IMG/VR virus record: IMGVR_UViG_3300033144_006802
Location: 1 to 38,997 of that record
From: a virus
Length of the DNA: 38,997 bases
Reading direction: 5' to 3' (one strand)
In this document: positions 24,611-31,590 of the stretch, in pieces
How the letters are laid out: each line of letters opens with the position of its first letter
Numbering within the stretch: the first letter of the stretch is position 1
Notes under the pieces: model-generated
Database searches by the model: none
The model's input: the letters and a program-made list of their open reading frames with translations, nothing else
Told to the model about the DNA's origin: nothing
Program-made: the position numbers and the translations under genes

Positions 24611-25091
24611 CGAAGGAATGAAATTGATAGAGAAAAATTTCAAAACTATCTTTCCGCTGAGCTGGCAGCTTAAAGTGTGGGAATTATTTAAAAAGGTAGA
24701 TAGTAAAAAAATGACAGAGAGCCTTTTCGGAACCATAGTCGAAAATATTCTCCTATTAAAATATCCGCCGCGCTACGCAGACTTCGTGCGTGAGATTCAC
24801 GAAAGTCAATACGGCAAAGAACAGAGTTTTATAATGATTTGTTGCCGCAACTGCCAGAGACAATTTATGCCGACAAATTTTGAGCAGCATGATCGAGAGT
24901 GGTGTCCCACATGCATCGCATGGAGAAAGACACCGGAAGGCCAGGCCGAGATGAAGCGCCGCATAGTAAATCTGCGCGCCAAAACTGAAAAGATGTTAAA
25001 GACCGACGCAGAGGAAAAAAGCAGGGAGTTAAGAAAACTTGCGCAAGACTCACTCGCAACGCACGATGAAGAACACATGAGGCGGTCATGA
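24588..25091 (+). CDS. Putative helicase loader (lambda P-like) with zinc-binding Cys
   Basis: A 167-residue protein. I chose the GTG at 24588 because AGGGAGGG lies upstream and earlier starts run deep inside the O-like gene. Residues 1-75 (VFNEGMKLIEKNFKTIFPLSWQLKVWELFKKVDSKKMTESLFGTIVENILLLKYPPRYADFVREI) have the helical layout of phage P-type loaders or replisome organisers. This is followed by CCRNC...WCPTC, a zinc ribbon, and a charged helix. Position directly after the O-like gene supports a role in loading replicative helicase. Direct P homology was not shown. Confidence 0.5.
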   Translation: MIPDKVFNEGMKLIEKNFKTIFPLSWQLKVWELFKKVDSKKMTESLFGTIVENILLLKYPPRYADFVREIHESQYGKEQSFIMICCRNCQRQFMPTNFEQHDREWCPTCIAWRKTPEGQAEMKRRIVNLRAKTEKMLKTDAEEKSRELRKLAQDSLATHDEEHMRRS

Positions 25092-25282
25092 TGATTAATA
25101 CCTCTGGCGCAATACGCATGATCAGGGCAGCCGGATTTAAGCATATCGGCACCAACACCATAGGGATATGGTTTAATGCGCCCAACGGATCTACGCATTT
25201 AATAGAGCCGGAACAGCGTGTTCCCTCCCGTGGCTATAGCAAACAGAAGATTGAAAAAAAACTTTTAAAGTTAAAAAAATGA
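25088..25282 (+). CDS. Small protein with faint HicA-like pattern, 64 aa
   Basis: Overlaps the previous stop (ATGA). The sequence IRMIRAAGFKHIGTNTIGIWFNAPNGSTHLIEP...KIEKKLLKL has the order helix-GF-strand-strand-helix of HicA/YcfA-type dsRNA-binding proteins, but the key GSHH histidines are missing. It could be a degenerate or unrelated fold. No HicB partner is present. Confidence 0.4.
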   Translation: MMINTSGAIRMIRAAGFKHIGTNTIGIWFNAPNGSTHLIEPEQRVPSRGYSKQKIEKKLLKLKK

Positions 25283-25476
25283 AAAATATCATAAAAAACT
25301 GGCTCGGGCAGCGCAAGAAAAAAAGACTGCATAAAAAAATAGAGATAGCTTTTAGAGCGTGGATTATCCACGAGCGTAAATTAATACTGAAAAAGCAAAG
25401 CAAATTGGGCGCGACCGCACGTCAGCGGTGCCTGGCGCTGTATGATAAAAAGATAGCGGAAGGAAAGAAACGATGA
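25279..25476 (+). CDS. Small basic helical protein, 65 aa
   Basis: Overlaps the previous stop (ATGA) and ends in an ATGA overlap with the next gene. Sequence is Lys/Arg-rich (WLGQRKKKRLHKKIEIAFRAWIIHERKLILKK). Probably nucleic-acid associated. Unknown. Confidence 0.45.
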   Translation: MKNIIKNWLGQRKKKRLHKKIEIAFRAWIIHERKLILKKQSKLGATARQRCLALYDKKIAEGKKR

Positions 25477-25595
25477 AGCCGGTTACGGCGGGGGCGGAGG
25501 CGAAATTAGGCAGGGAGTTATTGAGTAAAGGTTCGCTTAAGCAGGACAGATGGGAACCCGGCACGCCCCGAAAAAAAAGGAGAAAGGAATTATGA
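25473..25595 (+). CDS. Small basic protein, 40 aa
   Basis: Coupled by overlaps on both sides (ATGA at 25473 and TATGA at 25592). The 40 residues read KPVTAGAEAKLGRELLSKG...RKKRRKEL. The last part doubles as the RBS (AAAAGGAG) for the next gene. Unknown function; its reality rests on the gene chain. Confidence 0.4.
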   Translation: MKPVTAGAEAKLGRELLSKGSLKQDRWEPGTPRKKRRKEL

Positions 25596-25960
25596 TAGTA
25601 GATGAAGGAAAAATGTGGGAGAACGAAAATGGATTGCACATTTACACAAGAAAAAGTAATTACAACAGAAGTTTGGAAATACTTTTCGTTGACCGACGAG
25701 GAGACAAAGACTTTATTGCCAAACCCGTGGAATTAGTTTTTACAGAATTAAAAGAAGACGAATTCTCTGAACCAACGCTGCGGTTAAACAACAGGCACGC
25801 CGATAAATTCATGATAGCGATGGCGAAAATGCTCAACGATAACAACATCAAGCTGCCGGACGAGCACAAAATCCACGGGCTATATGAGGCAACGGTAAGA
25901 CATTTAGAGGATTTACGGAAATTATTGAAGCTGAATAAGAAGGAGGCGGAAAAGGAATGA
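25592..25960 (+). CDS. Hypothetical protein, 122 aa
   Basis: I chose the ATG at 25592 (AAGGAG upstream) over an earlier in-frame start. The protein has a beta N-terminal half (GLHIYTRKSNYNRSLEILFVDRRGDKDFIAKPVELVF) and a helical half (NRHADKFMIAMAKMLNDNNIKLPDE...ATVRHLEDLRKLL). It ends the early operon before the hairpin-rich segment. No family is recognised. Confidence 0.55.
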   Translation: MIVDEGKMWENENGLHIYTRKSNYNRSLEILFVDRRGDKDFIAKPVELVFTELKEDEFSEPTLRLNNRHADKFMIAMAKMLNDNNIKLPDEHKIHGLYEATVRHLEDLRKLLKLNKKEAEKE

Positions 25961-25984
25961 TGACATGGGGTGGTGGCGGAATAG

Positions 25985-26125
25985 GGCAAACGCTATGACG
26001 GTAGCTTCGGAGTACGTTCCCCGTCAGATATGAAAGGCTCCGGCTTGCAGGGTGACTATACGAGTATTTTGCGTGACCAACTCGGGAAGTCCCTGCCCAC
26101 CCCACCGAGGGGTAGTGGGATATGA
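25985..26125 (+). pseudogene. Possible remnant of an LPTP-family (Dcm-associated) gene
   Basis: The frame between TAG (25982) and TGA (26123) encodes YDGSFGVRSPSDMKGSG, then LQGDYTSILRDQLGKSLPTP. The pieces SPSDxKGSG and LRDQ...LPTP recall the gene nested in the cytosine methyltransferase of this genome, which has LRDQIAKAGMLPTPQARD. No start codon with RBS serves the whole frame. The match is short, so chance is not excluded. Confidence 0.35.
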
Positions 26126-26216
26126 GTCCGGTCGCCAAACCGGGGCTGAGTATTCCTACTGATATGAAGGCAATATCTGGGCGGGGGTCATCTGATTACC
26201 CCCCCCCCAGCCCCGC
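25996..26216 (+). ncRNA. Candidate structured RNA element
   Basis: Stems in order: TGACGG/CCGTCA (25996, 26021) interleaved with CGGAG/CTCCG (26008, 26038), a pseudoknot geometry; GCAGGG/CCCTGC (26047, 26091) enclosing CGAGT/ACTCG (26061, 26080); CCCAC/GTGGG (26096, 26115); CCGGT/ACCGG (26128, 26139); GATAT/ATATC (26161, 26173); GGGGGT/ACCCCC (26183, 26198), which competes with GCGGGG/CCCCGC (26181, 26211). The last pair sits directly before AAAAAAAGGAGG and the ATG at 26236, so it could control translation. No known class (group I intron, tmRNA, riboswitch) fits fully. Confidence 0.35.
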
Positions 26217-26235
26217 AAAAAAAGGAGGCAATTAA

Positions 26236-26649
26236 ATGTTTGGAAGTGAAACAAGAAAAGAGAATGAGCGGTTGAAAATGAGGAACGCTGTCTTTCAAGA
26301 GCAGATCGCTGACCTAATCGGTAAAAAAAGAGATGAGGAGTTGGATAAGAAAATTAACGCTGAAATAGAGAGGTTACATGCTGATAAGAAAAAGCTGAAA
26401 ACAGAACTGAGTGAAACGCGCGAAAAACTGCAAGAGCAGTATGTTGCGGACTCATTTCTTACCGCGGCAAAAGTCATCATGGAGACGCTAAGCAAAGAGA
26501 AAAAACCATTTAACATAAAAAAGATGATGGACAGGTTGGAGATGAATGGGAAGGCATTTAGACAGCTTCAGATAATGCAACAACAGACTCGGAGTAGATA
26601 CCCTTCTGCATTAGAAGCACAATTAAAAGCAATCTACCCGGGAATATGA
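26236..26649 (+). CDS. Coiled-coil protein, 137 aa
   Basis: Strong RBS (AAAAGGAGG) eight bases before the ATG. Residues 8-75 form a long Lys/Glu coiled coil (NERLKMRNAVFQEQIADLIG...KKLKTELSETREKLQEQY) and the C-terminus is a small helical domain (FNIKKMMDRLEMNGKAFRQLQIMQQQ). It is the first gene of the integrase operon, overlapping the next by ATGA. Possibly a directionality or DNA-bridging factor by position, with no direct evidence. Confidence 0.55.
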   Translation: MFGSETRKENERLKMRNAVFQEQIADLIGKKRDEELDKKINAEIERLHADKKKLKTELSETREKLQEQYVADSFLTAAKVIMETLSKEKKPFNIKKMMDRLEMNGKAFRQLQIMQQQTRSRYPSALEAQLKAIYPGI

Positions 26650-26840
26650 CCCCCGCCGAAAAACAATTGAGATGCCGCGAAATATCAGACAGGATCAGAG
26701 AGGTCTGTCCTGATGTGAGCGAATCCCACCTATTGCGAGATAGTGTGATGATGAAAATCAAGCACAGTGACGGAAAAGAATACACAATTACAATTCACCC
26801 CGCACACAACAGTAAGAAGGAAACAAAAAATGCTGTATAA
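26646..26840 (+). CDS. Small protein upstream of integrase, 64 aa
   Basis: Starts within an ATGA overlap. The sequence MTPAEKQLRCREISDRIREVCPDVSESHLLRDSVMMKIKHSDGKEYTITI suggests a helix pair then a beta hairpin. It overlaps the integrase start by eleven bases. Excisionases are often this size and basic, but no clear excisionase motif is present. Confidence 0.5.
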   Translation: MTPAEKQLRCREISDRIREVCPDVSESHLLRDSVMMKIKHSDGKEYTITIHPAHNSKKETKNAV

Positions 26841-28536
26841 AATAGAGCAGGATTGGTTCGAAAAATACTGCAAGCAATATCCGGACCGAGAAAGGCAGGT
26901 GCGCTACGCCACCGGCCTGTTGGCCAGATCGCAACGAGTAGACAGTTTCCACAAAATTGTCTGGAACACAGTCCAGTTTGAAAAATTCAACAGCTTTATC
27001 GCAAAAAAGAAGATATCCAGTAATTCCGTCAAAGCTGTAAAAAACCAGATAGCACACCTCACCAGATGGCTCGAAAAAAAATACGGGGTGGATTTGAATT
27101 ACCCCATCAAAAAAAACTGGACAGGGAATACAATCCACCTATCCGCCGGCATCAGGAAAATTTTAAAGAAAACAAGATCCCCCCTCATCAAAATATTTTG
27201 CTCTTACCTCGGCAAAATGAACATACCCCTGAAAGCAGTCACGGAAGATAAAGTGAGAAATTTTCTCGGAAATTGCGGCAAAAGAGGAAGTTACAGGAAT
27301 TTCGCAAAGCATTGGAATAGGCTGCATAAGGCCAAATGCGTTCCCCAGAAAATCCCTGTCATAGCAGCCGGACGAATATATTTGAAAATAGACGAATTGC
27401 CCGCACACTTAGAAAAGGAAATAGGTATCTTCAGAAAGTGGTCAATACTTGATGAATTCGAAGTGGCGGGATCTCACAAAAGAAAAGAAATCCGCCCAAT
27501 CACGTTCAAAGGCAAAAGAACAAAACTGCTGCAGTACATATGCTTCCTGAAACGAGTGAAAAAAATAGATATTTCAAAAAAAACATTGCGCAGCCTGCTC
27601 CAGGTCGACGAGTGCATGAAAGCGATAAAAAGAGGGAGAAAAGAAAACTTCAAATGGACGAGGATTGATGAATTTGTAAGTTTTACAAGAGAGCGCTTAC
27701 GCCTGAAAGCAGAGAGTGCCGGAATGCGTTCGGACCAGGCGGGGATAAAGTATTGTCTTGATTTTCTGAAAGCCGTGAGCATGGTTCTGTTGAGGGATTT
27801 TTACGGCGTGCCGGAAAACATGATAATCAACCTCAAAGAGAAGGCCCAGCGCCTCAGCGACAAACACAATAAATACCACATAAAAGAGGAATATATCCCG
27901 ATTTTGGATTCCACCACATACCGGGATCTGCAGAGATTTGAAAATACCCTGTGGAAATTATACCAAAAGGAAGGAAATAAAAAAAAGAAGGCCGAAATCG
28001 GCCTCGTAGCATTTATCGTCAGCCTGCTTATGAGGAGGCCATTCAGATCCCGGACACTCCGAACCATCCGGATAGGACGGAATTTAACCACTCAAAAAAC
28101 CGACACAGGCATGAGCCAAATATTCAGGTTCTTCCCGAAAGAAAATTTGAAGTGTGGCAACGACATTATAGAAATGTCTGTGCCTAAAATCGTAGAACCT
28201 AAACTTAATATATTTTTAACAGAAGCGCGGCCGCTGTTATCGGACAGCAGGACAGAGGATTATCTAATCCCCGGACTCAAGGGCGGAGTTATGTCAGGAA
28301 CATCGCTGCATAATCTACTCGTGCGCTGGTCTTTAAAATTGCTCGGCAAACCCCTGAACCCTCATCTCTGGCGCCACCTGTACGCAACCACCAGGCTACG
28401 CCGGGATTCAAGCAAACTGTACAGCGTGAGCAAAATGCTGATGCATACCACAACGGCCATGACCCAGCGGATATATTCGCGTTATTGCCAGACAGACGTC
28501 GAAAAAGACATAGATGGATTAATGGGAGAAAAATGA
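26830..28536 (+). CDS. int: Tyrosine recombinase/integrase
   Basis: A 568-residue protein. The ATG at 26830 (AAGGAA upstream) is preferred to an earlier GTG that runs through the preceding gene. The N-terminal half has helical core-binding features (EKFNSFIAKKKISSNSVKAVKNQIAHLTRWLEKKYG). The catalytic part shows Arg I at about 406-408 (PFRSRTLRTIRI), the HxxR box H512-L-W-R515-H and the end motif MLMHTTTAMTQRIY549SRY552, where Y549 or Y552 is the nucleophile. It is longer than many phage integrases (350-400 aa) because of an extended middle region. Its presence suggests integration or genome circle resolution. Confidence 0.8.
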   Translation: MLYKIEQDWFEKYCKQYPDRERQVRYATGLLARSQRVDSFHKIVWNTVQFEKFNSFIAKKKISSNSVKAVKNQIAHLTRWLEKKYGVDLNYPIKKNWTGNTIHLSAGIRKILKKTRSPLIKIFCSYLGKMNIPLKAVTEDKVRNFLGNCGKRGSYRNFAKHWNRLHKAKCVPQKIPVIAAGRIYLKIDELPAHLEKEIGIFRKWSILDEFEVAGSHKRKEIRPITFKGKRTKLLQYICFLKRVKKIDISKKTLRSLLQVDECMKAIKRGRKENFKWTRIDEFVSFTRERLRLKAESAGMRSDQAGIKYCLDFLKAVSMVLLRDFYGVPENMIINLKEKAQRLSDKHNKYHIKEEYIPILDSTTYRDLQRFENTLWKLYQKEGNKKKKAEIGLVAFIVSLLMRRPFRSRTLRTIRIGRNLTTQKTDTGMSQIFRFFPKENLKCGNDIIEMSVPKIVEPKLNIFLTEARPLLSDSRTEDYLIPGLKGGVMSGTSLHNLLVRWSLKLLGKPLNPHLWRHLYATTRLRRDSSKLYSVSKMLMHTTTAMTQRIYSRYCQTDVEKDIDGLMGEK

Positions 28537-28552
28537 AGAATGGAGGTAAAAG

Positions 28553-28804
28553 ATGAGTAAAATTTTGTATCACAGAGAGAATCTTTTGAAAAGTATTATT
28601 TCCGATACTTACACAATCGGAACATTGTTGATTGCCGTTATGATAATTATTGTACTGTTTTTTGCAGGGTTGGCGTCCGGCAATGCTACCAAGAAATTTT
28701 ACTCCTACGATGATTTGATAAAATATTTAGAGAAAGAGAAGGCGCAACACCAGGGCGGTCGCGGCGAAATACATCAGCCGGAGATCAACGAGGATGGGGA
28801 ATAA
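28553..28804 (+). CDS. Small single-pass membrane protein A, 83 aa
   Basis: RBS GGAGG. One membrane helix (GTLLIAVMIIIVLFFAGLASG, residues about 23-43) followed by a charged cytoplasmic tail ending GEIHQPEINEDGE. The next gene encodes a different membrane protein with nearly the same tail motif. It overlaps that gene by one base. Role unknown; an inner-membrane partner or exclusion protein is possible. Confidence 0.55.
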   Translation: MSKILYHRENLLKSIISDTYTIGTLLIAVMIIIVLFFAGLASGNATKKFYSYDDLIKYLEKEKAQHQGGRGEIHQPEINEDGE

Positions 28805-28998
28805 TGGAATTTCTAATGTGGTTTTGTACATTACTTGGAAAAGTTGCATGGGTAGGACTTGTAATACTTTATTTCAGTGCATGGCTTTTTCTTATGACAA
28901 TTGTCTACTGCTTACTTTTTAGAAAATCAGATAATGACGGCGAGATAAAACAGCCGGAGATAGATGAGCGGAAAATTGGTATTGGAGGTAAATTGTGA
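28804..28998 (+). CDS. Small membrane protein B, 64 aa
   Basis: Start overlaps the previous stop (TAATGG). Almost the whole N-terminal half is hydrophobic (residues 3-40, possibly two membrane spans: FLMWFCTLLGKVAWVGLVILYF and SAWLFLMTIVYCLLF), then DNDGEIKQPEIDERK, sharing GEIxQPEI with protein A. Confidence 0.55.
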   Translation: MEFLMWFCTLLGKVAWVGLVILYFSAWLFLMTIVYCLLFRKSDNDGEIKQPEIDERKIGIGGKL

Positions 28999-29513
28999 AA
29001 ACTATTGAAATGGAAATAGCTGTTGCTAACCATTTCAATGCACGACAGAATTTGATTGTGCCCAACGTAAGCTGGGGATTTTGTATTCACGAATGTGATT
29101 TGTTAATTGTGACAAAAGCGGGATATCTATACGAGGTTGAAATTAAAGTAAGCCGAGGAGACCTTAAGAATGATATGAAGAAACAGCACAATCATTACGA
29201 TAGCAGAATTAAGAATTTGTATTTTGCCATACCAAAAAAACTTGAAAAAGATATAGAATTTATTCCGAAAGAGGCAGGGATAATGTTAGTTCATAAAAAA
29301 GAAACAGACCCATTATATGCCGCAAAATGGGGGTTGCCTAAAATAACAACGGTTGTAGAAACCGTAAGACCTCCCGAAGACAAAAGTAAATACAAAATAA
29401 GTACTGACGAGCGGTATAAATTGACGAGACTTGCCGCATTGAGAATATGGGGATTGAAGAAAAAAATAGTAAAGTTAATGGGAAAACAGGCGGATCGGAG
29501 GCGCAGGAAATGA
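28995..29513 (+). CDS. PD-(D/E)XK-type nuclease (MmcB-like)
   Basis: A 172-residue protein with GTG start, GGAGG upstream. The core reads HECD35LLIVTKAGYLYEVE49IK51VSRGDLKND, the D...ExK arrangement of a PD-(D/E)XK nuclease, close to MmcB/repair-type or restriction-like families. The C-terminus is basic (LMGKQADRRRRK). It overlaps the cytosine methyltransferase start by ATGA, which could mean a restriction-modification partner or a DNA-repair/processing nuclease. No target recognition domain is seen. Confidence 0.65.
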   Translation: MKTIEMEIAVANHFNARQNLIVPNVSWGFCIHECDLLIVTKAGYLYEVEIKVSRGDLKNDMKKQHNHYDSRIKNLYFAIPKKLEKDIEFIPKEAGIMLVHKKETDPLYAAKWGLPKITTVVETVRPPEDKSKYKISTDERYKLTRLAALRIWGLKKKIVKLMGKQADRRRRK

Positions 29514-30649
29514 CGCACATTGATTTGTTCTCCGGTATTGGCGGATTTGCCCTCGCCGCTCAAACCGTATGGGGCCCGGAATATGAGAACATGCTATTTT
29601 GCGATAACAACAAATTCTGTCAGCAGGTTATCCGAAAGAACTTCGGGAAGGAGAGTTTAATTTATGAAGATGTCAAAGAAATTACAAGGGAACGGGTTAT
29701 TGCCAACACCGACAACAGGCGACCGACGGAGCAAGAACTCAAAACAGCAGGGGATAAACAATGTGATAGAGGGGTTACTTCCAACGCCAAGAGCTGGGAA
29801 TCCCGGAAGTCGTCCAAACAAAAAAGGAGGAAAGATTTTAGCGGAAGTGGTTGCGACCTCCTCACCGGGGGCTTCCCCTGTCAGCCTTTTTCCCAAGCCG
29901 GACAGAGACGAGGCACGGAAGACGACTGCTTTCTATGGCCGGAAATGCTTCGTATTATTAAAGAGTTTAAACCGCTGTGGGTTATCGGTGAGAATGTTAG
30001 CGGAATACTTACTATTGAGGGCGGACTGGTATTCCAACAAATGTGCGTTGATTTGGAGGCAGAAGGTTACGCCGTTCAGCCGTTTATTATTCCAGCTGTC
30101 GCCTGTAACGCTCCGCACCGAAGAGACAGGGTCTGGATTGTTGCGAACTCCGACAGCAAGCGAGGGCGAAGGCGGAGCAAAAACGGACGACAAATACTGG
30201 AACGCAAAGCAGCCGAAACTAAAACTGCGCGACCAGATTGCGAAAGCGGGAATGCTACCGACACCACAAGCACGGGACAGCAAAAATCCAAACACAAGCG
30301 AAACCCCGCGAATAAAAAGAAAAAAAAAGAAAGGATGGACAATAGACCTGAACGACAAAATAGGGATGTTGAACACTCCAAGTACATCAATGTACAAAGG
30401 AGTGGTGAAAAACAAAACAGTAAGGGACAGAACAGACTACGATATAGAGAAAAATCCGGATGGGAGCAAAACTGGCTTGAAGTTGCAACCGAACTTTGTA
30501 GAGTGGATGATGGGCTACCCGTCAAACTGGACGGATTTAAACTCACCAAAGCTGGACACCGAGTAGAGCGGTTGAAAGCCCTCGGCAATGCGATTGTGCC
30601 GCAAGTGGCGATAGAGATTATGAAAGGGATTAAGGAGACAATGAAATGA
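29510..30649 (+). CDS. DNA cytosine-5 methyltransferase
   Basis: A 379-residue protein; the ATG at 29510 has GGAGG upstream and overlaps the previous stop. C5 motifs are present: motif I F7SGIGG12, motif IV GGFPC124QPFSQ (catalytic Cys), motif VI E161NV, motif VIII-like HRRDR (203-207) and the C-terminal RVERLKALGNAIVPQVA (motif IX/X). It transfers methyl from SAM to C5 of cytosine. The segment between motif VIII and X, where the target recognition domain should be, is low in complexity and strongly Lys/Arg/Asn-rich. Much of the gene is shared in the +1 frame with another conserved coding sequence. Confidence 0.8.
   Translation: MTHIDLFSGIGGFALAAQTVWGPEYENMLFCDNNKFCQQVIRKNFGKESLIYEDVKEITRERVIANTDNRRPTEQELKTAGDKQCDRGVTSNAKSWESRKSSKQKRRKDFSGSGCDLLTGGFPCQPFSQAGQRRGTEDDCFLWPEMLRIIKEFKPLWVIGENVSGILTIEGGLVFQQMCVDLEAEGYAVQPFIIPAVACNAPHRRDRVWIVANSDSKRGRRRSKNGRQILERKAAETKTARPDCESGNATDTTSTGQQKSKHKRNPANKKKKKERMDNRPERQNRDVEHSKYINVQRSGEKQNSKGQNRLRYREKSGWEQNWLEVATELCRVDDGLPVKLDGFKLTKAGHRVERLKALGNAIVPQVAIEIMKGIKETMK
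29664..30566 (+). CDS. Overlapping +1-frame gene nested in the cytosine methyltransferase (LPTP/EWxMGYP family)
   Basis: A 300-residue frame lying wholly inside the methyltransferase gene, with its own AAGGAG (29648-29653) ten bases before ATG. It repeats GLLPTPTTGD, GLLPTPRAGN, GLLRTPTASEGEGGAK and GMLPTPQARDS, contains RADWYSNKCALIWRQKVTPFSRLLFQLSPVTLRTEE, and ends NFVEWMMGYPSNWTDL. Arrays of LPTPxxxD followed by EWxMGYPxxWT occur in a phage protein family associated with Dcm-type genes. Repeated conserved motifs in this frame cannot be a by-product of the other frame. Function unknown; perhaps target recognition or a partner subunit. Confidence 0.65.
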   Translation: MKMSKKLQGNGLLPTPTTGDRRSKNSKQQGINNVIEGLLPTPRAGNPGSRPNKKGGKILAEVVATSSPGASPVSLFPKPDRDEARKTTAFYGRKCFVLLKSLNRCGLSVRMLAEYLLLRADWYSNKCALIWRQKVTPFSRLLFQLSPVTLRTEETGSGLLRTPTASEGEGGAKTDDKYWNAKQPKLKLRDQIAKAGMLPTPQARDSKNPNTSETPRIKRKKKKGWTIDLNDKIGMLNTPSTSMYKGVVKNKTVRDRTDYDIEKNPDGSKTGLKLQPNFVEWMMGYPSNWTDLNSPKLDTE

Positions 30650-31590
30650 TATACACCGGCGAAGCATTGACGGTGCTGAAAACATTACCAGCAGAGAGTG
30701 TAAATTGTGTTATGACATCGCCGCCTTATTGGAGTATGCGGGATTATGGAGTGAAAGGACAACTCGGGCTTGAGCCGACAATTCAGGAATATATAAATAA
30801 TCTGTGCGATATATTTGATGAGGTTAAAAGGGTGTTGAGAAACGACGGCACCTGCTGGGTGAATTTGGGAGATACGTACAATAATTCGGCTCCCGGGAGC
30901 CGTAATAAAGCACGCTGGCCTAAACAATCAAGAAATGATCATCAACCCAAAAACAGAAAAATATTGAAGACCATCGGAAAGAAATGCTTACTTCAAATAC
31001 CGTCACGCTTTGCAATAGAAATGTGTAATAGGGGCTGGATCCTCCGCAATGAATTGATATGGCACAAACCAAACGCCATGCCAGAAAGCGCTAAGGATAG
31101 ATTTACTATGGATTTTGAAAAGATATTCTTCTTCGTAAAGAATAAGAAATATTGGTTTGAGCAACAGTTCGAGGCTATAAAACTGGAAAGTATAAAAAGA
31201 GAAAGACGTGGAAATAAAGAAAACAAATATTCAAAAGACCAACACCTGCCGCCCGGAGTTCACGCTAATACAATGAGTCAGACTCGGAAATATAAGGGAT
31301 ACGATGGCATTGAAGAAGAATTTAAAAATAGAAAAGGGCGTAACATGCGCTGCATATGGAAAATCTCATCGACCCCATGTCGCAAGAAACACTTCGCGGT
31401 GTTCCCAAAAGAATTATGTATAACGCCGATACAGGCGGGTTGCCCGAAAGGGGGAATTGTTTTAGACATGTTCACAGGAGCAGGCACAACCGGGTTGGTT
31501 GCCGCGAACCTCGGCAGGAAATTCATAGGGATAGAATTAAACCCTGAGTACGTGAAAATTGCAGAAGAGAGGATCAAGGCAGAGAAATGA
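30646..31590 (+). CDS. DNA methyltransferase, TSPPY type (N4-cytosine or N6-adenine)
   Basis: A 314-residue protein coupled by ATGA. The catalytic motif T24SPPYW29SMRDYG is near the N-terminus and the SAM-binding motif V272LDMFTGAGTTG near the C-terminus, the beta-class order. The C-terminal helix FIGIELNPEYVKIAEERI is typical. TSPPYW favours N4-methylcytosine, but some members make N6-methyladenine. The central part (residues 75-240) may recognise DNA. It follows the cytosine methyltransferase, giving the phage at least two different marks in addition to the Dam-like domain of the giant protein. Confidence 0.8.
   Translation: MIYTGEALTVLKTLPAESVNCVMTSPPYWSMRDYGVKGQLGLEPTIQEYINNLCDIFDEVKRVLRNDGTCWVNLGDTYNNSAPGSRNKARWPKQSRNDHQPKNRKILKTIGKKCLLQIPSRFAIEMCNRGWILRNELIWHKPNAMPESAKDRFTMDFEKIFFFVKNKKYWFEQQFEAIKLESIKRERRGNKENKYSKDQHLPPGVHANTMSQTRKYKGYDGIEEEFKNRKGRNMRCIWKISSTPCRKKHFAVFPKELCITPIQAGCPKGGIVLDMFTGAGTTGLVAANLGRKFIGIELNPEYVKIAEERIKAEK

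Larger units (their letters stand above)
25961..26235. other. 275-bp hairpin-rich non-coding segment before the integrase operon
   Basis: No standard gene spans this stretch. It contains at least six short inverted repeats in a row on the + strand, plus a C10 tract (26199-26208). It also contains a 43-codon open frame that looks like a methyltransferase-associated remnant. It lies two short genes upstream of the integrase, so it may also hold the attachment site. The two listed interpretations overlap and may exclude each other. Confidence 0.6.

Noticed and set aside
25088-25282. HicA toxin of a HicAB pair
   Set aside because: The catalytic His pattern is missing and no HicB-like partner is adjacent; kept only as a faint resemblance.
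25848-26138. Minus-strand frame across the hairpin-rich segment
   Set aside because: It overlaps the end of a well-supported gene, has no RBS or recognisable family, and inverted repeats inflate apparent coding on both strands.
26047-26143. Group I intron-like P7 pairing (GACTAT with ATGAGTC)
   Set aside because: The P3, P4 and P6 elements could not be placed, the segment lies between intact genes, and no split exon is seen.
26236-28536. Diversity-generating retroelement
   Set aside because: No reverse transcriptase or A-biased template/variable repeat pair was found.
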